Part shown: positions 17,469 through 26,567 of the stretch, one piece after another
Position numbering within the stretch: position 1 is the stretch's first letter
How the letters are laid out: each line of letters opens with the position of its first letter
NCBI RefSeq assembly: GCF_900106565.1
Contig: NZ_FNNJ01000012.1
Location: 39,043-103,042 of the forward strand
Length of the DNA: 64,000 nt
Direction of reading: 5' to 3'
Origin: Lutibacter oricola
GTDB taxonomy: Bacteria; Bacteroidota; Bacteroidia; Flavobacteriales; Flavobacteriaceae
The notes under the pieces: model-generated
The model's database searches: none
What the model saw: the letters and a program-made list of their open reading frames with translations, nothing else
Told to the model about the DNA's origin: nothing
Translations under genes and position numbers: made by a program

Positions 17469-18233
17469 ATGAGTAATTTAAACAAAAAAGTAGCTGTAGT
17501 TACTGGAGCAACTGGAGGAATTGGATTCCAGGTAGCTAAAAGATTAGGTAAAGACGGGTATGCTGTAGTTTTAAACGGTATTGAAGACGAAGAAGGAGCT
17601 AAACGAGTTGAAGAACTTACTGCAGAAGGAATTACTGCAGAATACTTTGGATTTGATGTAACAAGTGATGATGCAGTAACTTCAAACATTAAAGCTATTG
17701 GTGAAAAATATGGGAAAATAGATGTACTTGTAAATAATGCAGGTGGTTTAGGTGGAAGATCTAGATTTGAAGAAATGACAACTGAATTTTATAGATTTGT
17801 TATGGCTTTAAACCTTGATTCTGTATTTTTTGCTTCAAGAGCAGCAATTCCTTTCCTTAAAAAAGGAGATAACCCAACAATTATTAACTATACGTCAAAT
17901 GCTGGGTGGAATGCAGGTGGACCTGGAGCTGGAATTTATGGAACTTCTAAAGCTGGTGTACACGCTATTACAAGAGCATTGGCAAAAGATTTAGCTGAGT
18001 ATGGAATTAGAGTTAACGCTGTATCTCCTGGTACAATTGATACTCCTTTTCACGCTCAAATTAAAGCTACAAAACCAGAAGTTTTTGCTTCTTGGGCAAA
18101 TAACATTATGTTAGGTAGATTAGGACAGCCAGAAGAAGTTGCTTCTGTTGTATCTTTCTTAGCTAGCACAGATGCTGCTTTTATAACTGCTGAAACTATC
18201 CAAATAGGTGGTGGACAAGCATTAGGTATTTAA
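17469..18233 (+). CDS. Short-chain dehydrogenase, probable DEH reductase
   Basis: The 254-residue classical SDR has the cofactor motif TGATGGIG (residues 12-19), NNAG (89-92), Asn115 and the catalytic Ser143, Tyr157 and Lys161 (YGTSK). It has no signal peptide. In alginate loci such an enzyme reduces DEH to 2-keto-3-deoxy-D-gluconate (KDG), and its place behind the permease and downstream of the repressor gene supports that role. By sequence alone it could be another sugar or acyl-carrier SDR, so the substrate is an inference. KDG kinase and KDPG aldolase genes, needed for the next steps, are not in this window. Confidence 0.85.
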   Translation: MSNLNKKVAVVTGATGGIGFQVAKRLGKDGYAVVLNGIEDEEGAKRVEELTAEGITAEYFGFDVTSDDAVTSNIKAIGEKYGKIDVLVNNAGGLGGRSRFEEMTTEFYRFVMALNLDSVFFASRAAIPFLKKGDNPTIINYTSNAGWNAGGPGAGIYGTSKAGVHAITRALAKDLAEYGIRVNAVSPGTIDTPFHAQIKATKPEVFASWANNIMLGRLGQPEEVASVVSFLASTDAAFITAETIQIGGGQALGI

Positions 18234-18253
18234 ATCAATCAATATTTATATTA

Positions 18254-18286
18254 AAAAGGGGCGTAGTTTTTAACTACGTCCCTTTT
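18254..18286. terminator. Bidirectional terminator between SDR and GH29 genes
   Basis: AAAAGGGGCGTAGTT (18254-18268) and AACTACGTCCCTTTT (18272-18286) form a 15-bp stem with one G-T wobble and a 3-nt loop, flanked by A-runs and T-runs. It lies between convergent genes and can serve both strands. Confidence 0.85.
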
Positions 18287-18312
18287 GCTTTTTAGTACTC
18301 AAAGTATACTTT

Positions 18313-19815
18313 TTAATTTCTCTCAATTTTTAAAACATAAGCAAACTCACACGGTTTTTTCTTTGGAAATTTAACCACTAAACCTTTTTCTGTTTGTTTC
18401 CAACTTAGTTTTTCTTTTGAACCTAGCAACTTAATTGATTTAATATCATTAGGGTATAACTTCCCTTTACTTCCCAGGGTTCTAACTTCAACCTGTTCTC
18501 CTGGCCAGTCCATACAAATAGCGTATAAGTATTTACCATTTTGAGTAAATCGGATATCTTTTGCGGTATATTTAGGTATTAATTCTCCATGTTTTTTACC
18601 TTGTCCGTGATGCCCAGGATTTGTTACTTCCGTTGGTCCTTCACCAAAAAACACCCACGGAATTGTATTATAGATAGCTTCACCATTTATTTTTAACCAA
18701 GCACCCATTGCATACAATTCTTTTTTTGTTTCTTCCGGAAAAGTACCATCAGCCATTGGCGGAACATTTAATAGCATTCGTCCATTTTTACTAGTCATAT
18801 CAATTAGCATATCAATAAGTGTTGCTGCAGGTTTAACTTTATTTACGGGATTATAAAACCAAGTTGTTTTCCATTCAAAATGGCGTTGCATATTTACGTC
18901 AGACATCCAAGGATCGTATTGTAAACCAATTAAATTTCCATCTTCAATATCTCTTACGCCAATACCTGTTGGAATATCGTGTGTTTTATAAATAACTTCA
19001 ACACCTTTATTCCACTCAATACCTTTATTAAAAAAGTGGCTAATCATTTTTTGTTGATACTTTTCAGGAGCACTTCTTAACTCATTATTACCTTCAGGTA
19101 ACAATCGCCCATTGCTAGCGTGTCCTTTTAATTCAGCAGGTACAGTACCTCCAAAACCAGTGTCAAACCAAATCATATCTGGTTTGTAATTGTTAATAGC
19201 TTCTGTAATACGGTCAAACCAAGCATCGAAAATAGCTTCTGAAATTCTACCATTATTAGAAGTTGCATAAACAGAATTATCTTTATTTGGATCAAGGTTT
19301 GTTTTATTTTTCCAAGATAATTGTCCCCACATTCTACTCCAAAAATCTCCTGTATGAAATGAAGAAATAACAGGCATACCTCTTTTACGAAGTTCTTTAG
19401 CAAGAGAACCATATATATCTACTTTGGGGCCTTTATTTACCGAATTCCAATCTGTAAGTTTACTATTCCAATTTAACAAACCACTTCCGTGCCAAGCAAC
19501 AGGACCTCCAAATTGAGCACCAGCAGCTTCAAATAAATCTACCCATTCTTTTGCGTCAAATTTTTCTCCTTTCCATTTTTCAATGGCTTCTATTCTTGTA
19601 ATATTTTCATTGCCAGGTAAGCGCTCAACTGTTTGAGGCCCCCAATGACAATAAATTCCAAATTTTAGTCCATCAAACCATTCAGGTGTGTTGTGTTTTC
19701 TTAATGAAGACCAATTTGCTTCGTATTTTTTATCCTTTTTTGAAGTTTGAGCTATTGTATAATAAGAATTTCCTATGGAAAAAATAAGAAGAACTATAGA
19801 AATAAAATTTTTCAT
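18313..19815 (-). CDS. GH29 family glycosidase, alpha-L-fucosidase/alpha-L-galactosidase-like
   Basis: The 500-residue secreted protein (signal peptide ending near IAQ, residue 23) has a GH29 TIM barrel. Recognisable are FGIYCHWGP (His57, Trp58), MPVISSFHTGDFW and DMIWFDTGFGG, where Asp218 is the expected nucleophile. A short beta-sandwich end follows. The KHHDGF motif of typical fucosidases is replaced by AWHGSGLLNWNS (from Ala107), which changes residues that normally contact the sugar. It is the last gene of a leftward operon after a sulfatase and a GH2 enzyme. In the Bacteroides plebeius porphyran locus a GH29 next to a sulfatase acts on L-galactose residues, and this gene may do the same; L-fucose is the alternative. 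Confidence 0.82.
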   Translation of the reverse strand: MKNFISIVLLIFSIGNSYYTIAQTSKKDKKYEANWSSLRKHNTPEWFDGLKFGIYCHWGPQTVERLPGNENITRIEAIEKWKGEKFDAKEWVDLFEAAGAQFGGPVAWHGSGLLNWNSKLTDWNSVNKGPKVDIYGSLAKELRKRGMPVISSFHTGDFWSRMWGQLSWKNKTNLDPNKDNSVYATSNNGRISEAIFDAWFDRITEAINNYKPDMIWFDTGFGGTVPAELKGHASNGRLLPEGNNELRSAPEKYQQKMISHFFNKGIEWNKGVEVIYKTHDIPTGIGVRDIEDGNLIGLQYDPWMSDVNMQRHFEWKTTWFYNPVNKVKPAATLIDMLIDMTSKNGRMLLNVPPMADGTFPEETKKELYAMGAWLKINGEAIYNTIPWVFFGEGPTEVTNPGHHGQGKKHGELIPKYTAKDIRFTQNGKYLYAICMDWPGEQVEVRTLGSKGKLYPNDIKSIKLLGSKEKLSWKQTEKGLVVKFPKKKPCEFAYVLKIERN

Positions 19816-19877
19816 TATTATTTTTTTATGATGTTTAATTCAATTTTACAGCTTTTTTAGAAGTATTATTTGAATGT

Positions 19878-22319
19878 TTAATTACTTTTAAAATTAATTG
19901 TGGTTGATTCTAAACCTTTCGAGGTTATAGATAACTTAATATTTCCAGCTTTTTGTGTAGATTGAATAATAGCTAAACATTTACCATTAAAAGCAGTGCG
20001 TTGCTTTGCTTTAAACGGTTCCAAGCCCATATTATCACCATTTGCAACACCAGAAATTATTGCAGCCCCTTCAACATTAAATTTCAATAAATTGTTAGCA
20101 GTTGGTACTTCATTTCCATTTTTATCTAAAATAGTACATTCAACATAAATTAAATCTTGACCGTTAGCATTCATTTTTGTTCTTCGAGTTTCAATTTTAA
20201 TTTTTGAAGGTTTACCTGCAGTTTTAACCATTTTTTCGGCAATAATTTTTCCGTTTTTGTAAGAAATTGCTTTTAGTTCTCCAGGTTTGTACACAACATT
20301 CCAAGTTTGGTATTCTACCTTTTCAGTATTATTCTTTTGTTTACCTAAAGATTTTCCATCTTGAAATAATTCAACCTCATCTCCATTTGTATAACTATAG
20401 ACTGAAACTTTTTTTCCTTCCATTCCTTCTAAATTCCAATGAGGGAATATATGAACCATCGGTTTATTAGACCACTGACTTTGATAAAAATAGTAACCAT
20501 CTTTTGGAAATCCTGCTAAATCAATAGGAGCAAAAGAAGATGAACGTGCAGGCCAACCAAACGGAATAGTTTCTCCAATATAATCCCAACCTGTCCAAAT
20601 AAACATTCCCATTAAAAAAGGCGATTCTTTTACCAATCTCCAAGCTTCCATTCCAGCTTCACCACGTATATCTCTTTTTTCAACCCACTTATAAGCATCA
20701 TCGTATTTATAGTTCAATTTATTCCACCATTGTTCTTTTTGTTTTCCATATAAATAAGTAGAACGAGGATAAAATGATTGTGCAGACTCGTGTTCTGTTA
20801 TTACTGCCATTACATTAGGAAATTGTTCTCTTTCCCAATCCATACGGTCTTGTTTAATGTAATTATACCCATAAATATCACTTGTTGCAGCAGCTTCTTG
20901 ATTTGGACGTTTCATATCCCAGTAACCGTGAACACCATTTGTTGCTGGGCGATAATCAAATTTATGAACTATATCCACCAAACGCTTTCCAATGGCAATT
21001 CCTGTTTCGTCTCGCATTTGATCAATTTCATTACCAATACTCCACATAATTACAGATGGATGATTTCTGTCGCGAAGGATAAAGTCTTCTAGATCTTTAG
21101 CTGCCCATTTTTTGAATAAATGTGCGTATTTGTGAACAGTAATCTTTTGTTTTTTTCCGTTTTGTGTAGTTGCAGGTTGTTTTGGTCGTTCCCATTCATC
21201 AAAGGCTTCATTCATTACCAAAAACCCCATTTCATCACAAATATTTAAAAATTCTTCAGAAAAAGGATTGTGAGCTGTACGTACAGAGTTACAACCCATT
21301 TCGCGTAATTTTTCTAACTGGCGTTCAATGGTTCTTTTATGAACTGCTGCGCCTAAAGGGCCACCATCGTGATGTAAACAAACTCCTTTTAATTTAACAG
21401 TTTTACCATTTAATTTGAAACCTTCAGTATGGTTGAATGTTAAAGTTCTAATACCAGTTTTAGTTGTTTCGGTATAAACTATTTTATTATTCTGAATTAT
21501 TTCTGTTCTTATTGAATATTGATATGGATTATTTATATCCCATAAAGTTGGATTTTCAACCGTTAAAATGGATTTATGTTTAATGGATTCGTTCTTAGAA
21601 ATTGCTTTAGACTCTTTTTTTGAAGTAATTAATTTTCCTGCTTCATTAAAAATAGAAACAGAAATATCGATATTTTCATTAGTGTCAAAATCATTTTTTA
21701 CAGTTGTTTCAACATTAATTTCAGCTTTGCTATTTTTAATTTTATTAGCTACAATGTAGTTACCCCAAACTGGAATGTATAATTTATTGGTTGTAATTAA
21801 ATGAACGTGACGATAAATTCCTGTTCCCGTGTACCAACGTGAGCCTGGTTGCTTAGAATTATCCAATTTTACTGTAATTACGTTTTCTTTTCCAAAGTTT
21901 ATATGCTCAGTCATATCATAATAAAAAGCAATGTAACCAAATGGTCGTTTTCCTAATAATTTTCCATTGATATATACTTCAGAATTTCGGTAAGCACCAT
22001 CAAAATAAATAACAATTCGTTTGTTTTTATCTGTTGAAGGTACTGTAAACGTTTTTCTATAAGCTACTTTTCCTGTTGGAAGCCATCCACCACGAGAAAA
22101 TGATGGATTATTTTTACTGAAATTTCCTTCAATACTCCAATCGTGTGGAAGATTTACTGTTCTCCATTTGGAGTCATCAAAGTTAGATTTTTCAACATTT
22201 TCAATATCTCCAGCGTAAAATTTCCAATCAAAATCAAAGTTTTCTTTGGTGTTTTTTGTTGGTGTTTTACTGCACGACAATAAAATTATGGACAAAAGTA
22301 TTAAGAGTGTATTTTTCAT
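19878..22319 (-). CDS. GH2 family beta-galactosidase-like lipoprotein
   Basis: The 813-residue lipoprotein (LLSC, Cys16) shows the GH2 order: jelly-roll sugar-binding domain (about residues 28-185, with NLPHDWSIEG and GSRWYTGTGIYRHVHL), immunoglobulin-like domain (about 190-290), TIM barrel (about 295-600) and C-terminal sandwich domains to 813. Glu431 (WSIGNE) is the acid/base and Glu509 (VITEHES) the likely nucleophile. Expected activity is removal of beta-linked galactose, or another sugar, from the ends of galactan oligosaccharides. The operon runs sulfatase, GH2, GH29 with gaps of 56 and 62 bp. The residues after Cys16 (SKTPTKN) are not acidic, fitting a periplasmic enzyme. The specificity cannot be fixed from sequence. 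Confidence 0.88.
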   Translation of the reverse strand: MKNTLLILLSIILLSCSKTPTKNTKENFDFDWKFYAGDIENVEKSNFDDSKWRTVNLPHDWSIEGNFSKNNPSFSRGGWLPTGKVAYRKTFTVPSTDKNKRIVIYFDGAYRNSEVYINGKLLGKRPFGYIAFYYDMTEHINFGKENVITVKLDNSKQPGSRWYTGTGIYRHVHLITTNKLYIPVWGNYIVANKIKNSKAEINVETTVKNDFDTNENIDISVSIFNEAGKLITSKKESKAISKNESIKHKSILTVENPTLWDINNPYQYSIRTEIIQNNKIVYTETTKTGIRTLTFNHTEGFKLNGKTVKLKGVCLHHDGGPLGAAVHKRTIERQLEKLREMGCNSVRTAHNPFSEEFLNICDEMGFLVMNEAFDEWERPKQPATTQNGKKQKITVHKYAHLFKKWAAKDLEDFILRDRNHPSVIMWSIGNEIDQMRDETGIAIGKRLVDIVHKFDYRPATNGVHGYWDMKRPNQEAAATSDIYGYNYIKQDRMDWEREQFPNVMAVITEHESAQSFYPRSTYLYGKQKEQWWNKLNYKYDDAYKWVEKRDIRGEAGMEAWRLVKESPFLMGMFIWTGWDYIGETIPFGWPARSSSFAPIDLAGFPKDGYYFYQSQWSNKPMVHIFPHWNLEGMEGKKVSVYSYTNGDEVELFQDGKSLGKQKNNTEKVEYQTWNVVYKPGELKAISYKNGKIIAEKMVKTAGKPSKIKIETRRTKMNANGQDLIYVECTILDKNGNEVPTANNLLKFNVEGAAIISGVANGDNMGLEPFKAKQRTAFNGKCLAIIQSTQKAGNIKLSITSKGLESTTINFKSN

Positions 22320-22375
22320 TAGTTTTAGCTGTTAATATTTTTTAAAAGTGTTTTTGCTTCAAAAAACACTAATTA

Positions 22376-23818
22376 TTATTTTTTTGAATTTACTTCTCCA
22401 GCACTAGTTTTTTTCATAATAACCTCACGAGCTTTTTTCATTTTACCAATGTTAGGTAAATGTGCATCTGGCCAATGGTTTTTAACATTGTCTTTATTCC
22501 AATTATCGTAATCAGATTTTAGTTCTTTTACTTTTTTAGGTAAAGTAGTAACTAAATTCTTTTGCTCATATGGATCTTCTTTTAAATTGAAAAGAAATAA
22601 CTCATCTCTAACAGCTTCTTTTACTAATTTGTAATCACCTTTTCTAACGGCAAATCCAGCTCCATCACTATAGCGCCAAAACAGCTTTTCGTGAGTTGTT
22701 TTATTAGTTGCTTCACCTTTTACAAACGGAATTAAATCGACTCCATCAAGGTCTTTTTTAGGATTAATGTTGGCAGCTTTCATAACCGTTGAAAATATAT
22801 CATAAGCTATTACTGGTTCATCCATTTTATTACCACCTTCAAACCCTGCAGGCCAAGACATTAAAAAAGGAACTCGAATACCACCTTCAAACAACAAACC
22901 TTTTTGTCCACGATAAGGACTTTGGTCAGAACCTTTTCCGTGACCACCATTATCGCTGTAGAAAAAGATTAAAGTATTCTCATATTCGCCCGTTTTTTTC
23001 AATTGTTCAATTACTTTTCCAATACCAACATCCATTCCAGAAACCATTGCTCCATAAGCAGCTCTTTCTCCTTGTTCTATATGATCTACAGTTTTAAGAT
23101 ATTCTTTTGTAGCTTGAATTGGAGCGTGAGGCGCATTGTATGCCAAATACATAAAGAATGGTTTTTCTGATTTGCTATAATTGTTTATATATTCAACTGC
23201 CGCGTTAGAAAAATCATCGGTTAAATAACTTAAATTTTCTAAAGGTTCAGGTTTACCATTACGCATAATTTGATGCCAAGTATTAAAACCCTTTCCCCAA
23301 GATTTTCCCCAAAAATTTCTTGAACCACCAGCAAAACCAAACCAGTCGTCAAAACCTCTTCCGTTTGGCCAATATTCTGGAGTGTTTCCTAAATGCCATT
23401 TTCCAATAGCACAAGTTTGATAACCATTTTCTTGAAGTACTTCTGAAATCATTTTTTCATCTAATGGAACTCCTGGAATTGGTCCGTCAAAACCTTTCCC
23501 AATGTTGTTTTCACACCCAAAGCGTTGCTGATACCTACCAGCTAATAATCCAGAACGACTTGGCCCACAATAAGAATGTGATGCATAGCCGTTTGTAAAT
23601 GAAACACCTTGGTTTGCTAAGGCATCTAAATTTGGTGTAGGAATATCTGTACTTCCATTAAAACCAACATCTGCCCAGCCTAAATCATCTGCTAAAATAA
23701 TTATTACGTTGGGTTTTTCTTTTTTTGTATTGGCTGTAGTAATTTTATTTTCTGTTTGTTTTGGGGAGCAACTAACAATTAATATTAAAAATGAAACGAA
23801 TAATGTGTTTTTAATCAT
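22376..23818 (-). CDS. Sulfatase, S1 family, lipoprotein
   Basis: The 480-residue lipoprotein (IVSC, Cys17) is a formylglycine-dependent sulfatase. The signature SYCGPSRSGLLAGR places the cysteine that is converted to formylglycine at residue 84. The metal-binding ILADDLGWAD (Asp44, Asp45) and the downstream FFYSDNGGHG segment are also present. It should remove sulfate esters from oligosaccharides in the periplasm. It heads a leftward operon with GH2 and GH29, facing a GH16 gene, which points to a sulfated galactan, possibly L-galactose-6-sulfate in porphyran. The dedicated maturase is not in the window. The S1 subfamily was not assigned. Confidence 0.93.
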   Translation of the reverse strand: MIKNTLFVSFLILIVSCSPKQTENKITTANTKKEKPNVIIILADDLGWADVGFNGSTDIPTPNLDALANQGVSFTNGYASHSYCGPSRSGLLAGRYQQRFGCENNIGKGFDGPIPGVPLDEKMISEVLQENGYQTCAIGKWHLGNTPEYWPNGRGFDDWFGFAGGSRNFWGKSWGKGFNTWHQIMRNGKPEPLENLSYLTDDFSNAAVEYINNYSKSEKPFFMYLAYNAPHAPIQATKEYLKTVDHIEQGERAAYGAMVSGMDVGIGKVIEQLKKTGEYENTLIFFYSDNGGHGKGSDQSPYRGQKGLLFEGGIRVPFLMSWPAGFEGGNKMDEPVIAYDIFSTVMKAANINPKKDLDGVDLIPFVKGEATNKTTHEKLFWRYSDGAGFAVRKGDYKLVKEAVRDELFLFNLKEDPYEQKNLVTTLPKKVKELKSDYDNWNKDNVKNHWPDAHLPNIGKMKKAREVIMKKTSAGEVNSKK

Positions 23819-24402
23819 GTTAAAAAGTTTAGTTATGTTAAATACTTACTTTCAAATTTAGTGTTAAACTATAAAAATAAATTTTAAACCATCTATATTA
23901 AAACTATACTATTGTTAAATACGCTTACATTATAACTTTATTTGTACATATTTAAACATATGTTATACAGCCCAAAGGCATTAATATTAAAATGCTAAGT
24001 TGTTAAGAAATAATTTACCTGAAAAAACAAAACACTAAGTAGTACTTTTAAGCAACGAAATAAAAAAATAGGGGATAATTTTTACCTTAGATTTATCCAA
24101 GCAAACAATTAGTGTTATATGCAATTATAAAAGTTACATTTTATATTAACTCCTAATGATTTAAAAGTTTGTGTACTTATAAAACTCAATTTCTATAGTA
24201 AAGAAATGTAGTATATACTTGGAATATCTCTTCATAGTGTACATATGACTTAGTCTAGAATTAGAAAGATAACGTGTCTAGTTAGAGAAGATAGTTTAAG
24301 TAGTTATTTGTTTAAAATATAAATTAATAGTTATACTATTTTGGATTATAATTTTGCTTTAGATTAAAGGTGTTGAGTATTTTTGAATTTAAAATAAATA
24401 TT
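23819..24402. other. 584-bp AT-rich divergent intergenic region
   Basis: This stretch separates the leftward sulfatase operon from the rightward GH16 gene and must hold both promoters. TATAATTTTGC near 24348-24358 resembles a -7 box (TAnnTTTG with TAATTTTG), but no TTG stands at the usual distance. I find no copy of the alginate operator, no clear palindrome and no small gene with a convincing leader. Confidence 0.4.
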
Positions 24403-25572
24403 ATGACACTAAAAAATATTTCCATAGCCCTAATAGGTATAAGTCTTTTTTCTTGCGGTTCGGTACCGACTGTAGAAAAAGAACCTGTTTTACAAAGTAA
24501 AGATCATATTGAAACAATTGCTTTACCGGATAATTTAAATGATGGAACTGTTTGGGAGTTTCAATCTGATTTGTCTGATGATTTTAACTACAAATTTGCT
24601 CCGAGTAACGAAAAAACAAATTTTGGAAACGGCAAGTGGTATAATTTTTACCAAAGTAAATGGGATGGCCCTGGAACAACTTACTGGAAATACAATCACG
24701 TATCTGTAGATGGGAATGATTTATTAATAACTTCATCGCGTTGGGATGGCGATAATGAAGATGCACCAGTTGCATTTCAGTCTAATAAAATGAACAAGCC
24801 TAATGAAGGAGTTAGTGCTGGTTGTATTACGTCTAACAAGCAAGTTTTATATCCTATTTTTATTGAATCAAAATCAAGTGTAGCAGATATTGTATTGGCT
24901 TCAGATGTTTGGTTGTTAAGTCCAGATGCTACTCAAGAAATTGATATTATGGAGTGTTACGGAGGTAAAGAGCCTGGTAATGAGTATTTTGCTAAATCTA
25001 TACATATAAGTCATCATTCTTTTATTAGAAAACCATTTACAGATTATCAGCCAAGAGATAAAGGGGCTTGGTATCAGCAAAAAGATGTTTCTGGTTGGGG
25101 TGAATACTGTTGGAATAATAGTGATAGAAAATATGTAAGAACTGGAGTTTATTGGAAAAGCCCTATACATTTTGAACATTATATTGAAGGTGAGTTGGTG
25201 CGTGTTTTATATGATAAAGCATTAGTTACAAGAACAATAAATGGTAAGTGGGAGTATGGTTATCCAACAATGACAAATGGTAAATTAGATGTTGAGTATG
25301 GAAAGCAAAAAATTAAAAAGTTTAGTACACTAGATGTTTATTCTTTTGAAGAATTAAAAAAAGCAAGTGCAGCATCATCAGTAAGTATTATTGATCCGTA
25401 TGAATATCAAGGAGGAAAAGGATTTACAAAACCATTAAATATAATTATAAACTTAGAATCTCAAGATTGGCATGTAAAAGCAGGTAGAACACCAACGGAT
25501 GCTGATTTAAAAAATAAAGATAAAAACACAATGAAAGTTGACTGGTTTAGAGTATTTAAACCAAAAAAATAG
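24403..25572 (+). CDS. GH16 beta-agarase/porphyranase-like lipoprotein
   Basis: I start at ATG 24403 (389 residues), because MTLKNISIALIGISLFSC is a complete lipoprotein leader (Cys18). An in-frame GTG at 24370 would only add an atypical extension. The GH16 catalytic motif is QEIDIMECYGG with Glu179 (nucleophile), Asp181 and Glu184 (acid/base). The surroundings (KWYNFYQSKWDGPG, YWKYNHVSVDGNDLLITSS, AGCITSNKQVLYP) are of the agarase/porphyranase type rather than the laminarinase type seen at 37004. It probably cleaves a red-algal galactan internally. The gene is divergent from the sulfatase-GH2-GH29 operon and followed by a bidirectional terminator. Agarose versus porphyran specificity cannot be read safely from the sequence. 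Confidence 0.82.
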   Translation: MTLKNISIALIGISLFSCGSVPTVEKEPVLQSKDHIETIALPDNLNDGTVWEFQSDLSDDFNYKFAPSNEKTNFGNGKWYNFYQSKWDGPGTTYWKYNHVSVDGNDLLITSSRWDGDNEDAPVAFQSNKMNKPNEGVSAGCITSNKQVLYPIFIESKSSVADIVLASDVWLLSPDATQEIDIMECYGGKEPGNEYFAKSIHISHHSFIRKPFTDYQPRDKGAWYQQKDVSGWGEYCWNNSDRKYVRTGVYWKSPIHFEHYIEGELVRVLYDKALVTRTINGKWEYGYPTMTNGKLDVEYGKQKIKKFSTLDVYSFEELKKASAASSVSIIDPYEYQGGKGFTKPLNIIINLESQDWHVKAGRTPTDADLKNKDKNTMKVDWFRVFKPKK

Positions 25573-25670
25573 AATAAGCTTCACAAAAATTATTGTTTAT
25601 AAAAACAAATTTTTTAGTAATTATATTATTAATAAGTTTAAAATTCTATAGTCAATAAGAATAATAGTTA

Positions 25671-25700
25671 AAAAAGCCCTTACAATTGTAAGGGCTTTTT
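25671..25700. terminator. Bidirectional terminator after GH16
   Basis: A perfect 30-bp palindrome, AAAAAGCCCTTACAA followed by its reverse complement, with flanking A-run and T-run. It lies between the convergent genes at 24403 and 25726 and should serve both. Confidence 0.88.
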
Positions 25701-25725
25701 TGGGCTATTGTTTTACTCGGTACAA

Positions 25726-26298
25726 TTAGTTATCAGATAATGTGTATGTGATAGTTAATGTTGTGGACTCGTCGAAATTTAGGTTAGCATACGCATCTTT
25801 ATTATCGCTTTGAGTAATTCTGTAAGTAAGGTTATGTCCTTTTTTAGCACCGTTTCCAGTATAAGCACTTCCTATTCCTTTAATAATGTTTGTTGCTTTT
25901 TTGTTGTTTAATACAATTGAATTTTCAGCAATTTCTCCCATTGTTCCTTCGCCATCTCCTTCGTATTTATTAGCAGATACAGTTAAGTCAATTCCGTTAG
26001 GTACATCACCATCTGTAATTTGAACTGTAATTGCTCTTGAAGATTCATTACCAACTATTGAAGAGTAGTTTAACCATAAATCACTATTAGATTGGTTGAA
26101 TTCTACTTTTTCTCCTGCTTCTGTTGGTGCAGTTGCTTTTAATGAAATTGCTTTAGCTGCTGTAGATTCAATATCTAATAAAGCTACTTGTGGAATTCCT
26201 ATAGATAATAAGTGTGCATCTTTTTCAGTGTCTTGTGCAAATGCACTTGAAGTTGCTATAAATAATACTGTTGCGAATAATAATTTAGTAATTTTCAT
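25726..26298 (-). CDS. Secreted beta-rich protein of unknown function
   Basis: The 190-residue product starts with a clear signal peptide (MKITKLLFATVLFIATSSAFA). The mature part contains SIGIPQVALLDIE, DLWLNYSSIVGNESSRAITVQI, DVPNGIDLTVSA and ends in STTLTITYTLSDN. The alternating pattern and the final strand recall immunoglobulin-like or pilin-like secreted domains, but I do not recognise a named family. It has no lipobox and no cysteine. It stands alone between the GH16 gene and the laminarin regulator and is transcribed leftward from a promoter near 26360. Function and link to either neighbour are unknown. Confidence 0.7.
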   Translation of the reverse strand: MKITKLLFATVLFIATSSAFAQDTEKDAHLLSIGIPQVALLDIESTAAKAISLKATAPTEAGEKVEFNQSNSDLWLNYSSIVGNESSRAITVQITDGDVPNGIDLTVSANKYEGDGEGTMGEIAENSIVLNNKKATNIIKGIGSAYTGNGAKKGHNLTYRITQSDNKDAYANLNFDESTTLTITYTLSDN

Positions 26299-26357
26299 AA
26301 TTTAAGGTTTTATATATTTTGTTAAATAATTGTCCAACTTTGTTGTTGATTACGATG

Positions 26358-26365
26358 CAAATATA
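26358..26365 (-). promoter_or_regulatory. Putative -7 box of the secreted protein gene
   Basis: The minus strand reads TATATTTG, the Bacteroidota -7 consensus, about 60 bp before the start codon at 26298. No TTG is found at the matching -33 distance, so the call rests on one box. Confidence 0.35.
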
Positions 26366-26567
26366 TAGCTAGGTAACAGCCTAAAACTTAAAATTAGTTT
26401 ACTAGAAAATAACTGTCGATGAATGGTGAATTTATAAAGTTAAACATAAAATAAATTGTTTGAAGTATAGTTTATTGTAGTTTAATAAGTAAACAGAAGC
26501 GTATAATATGTGGTATTTTGAGTAATAATATTGTATTATTGTATAAGTATTTAAATATTACATTTAC

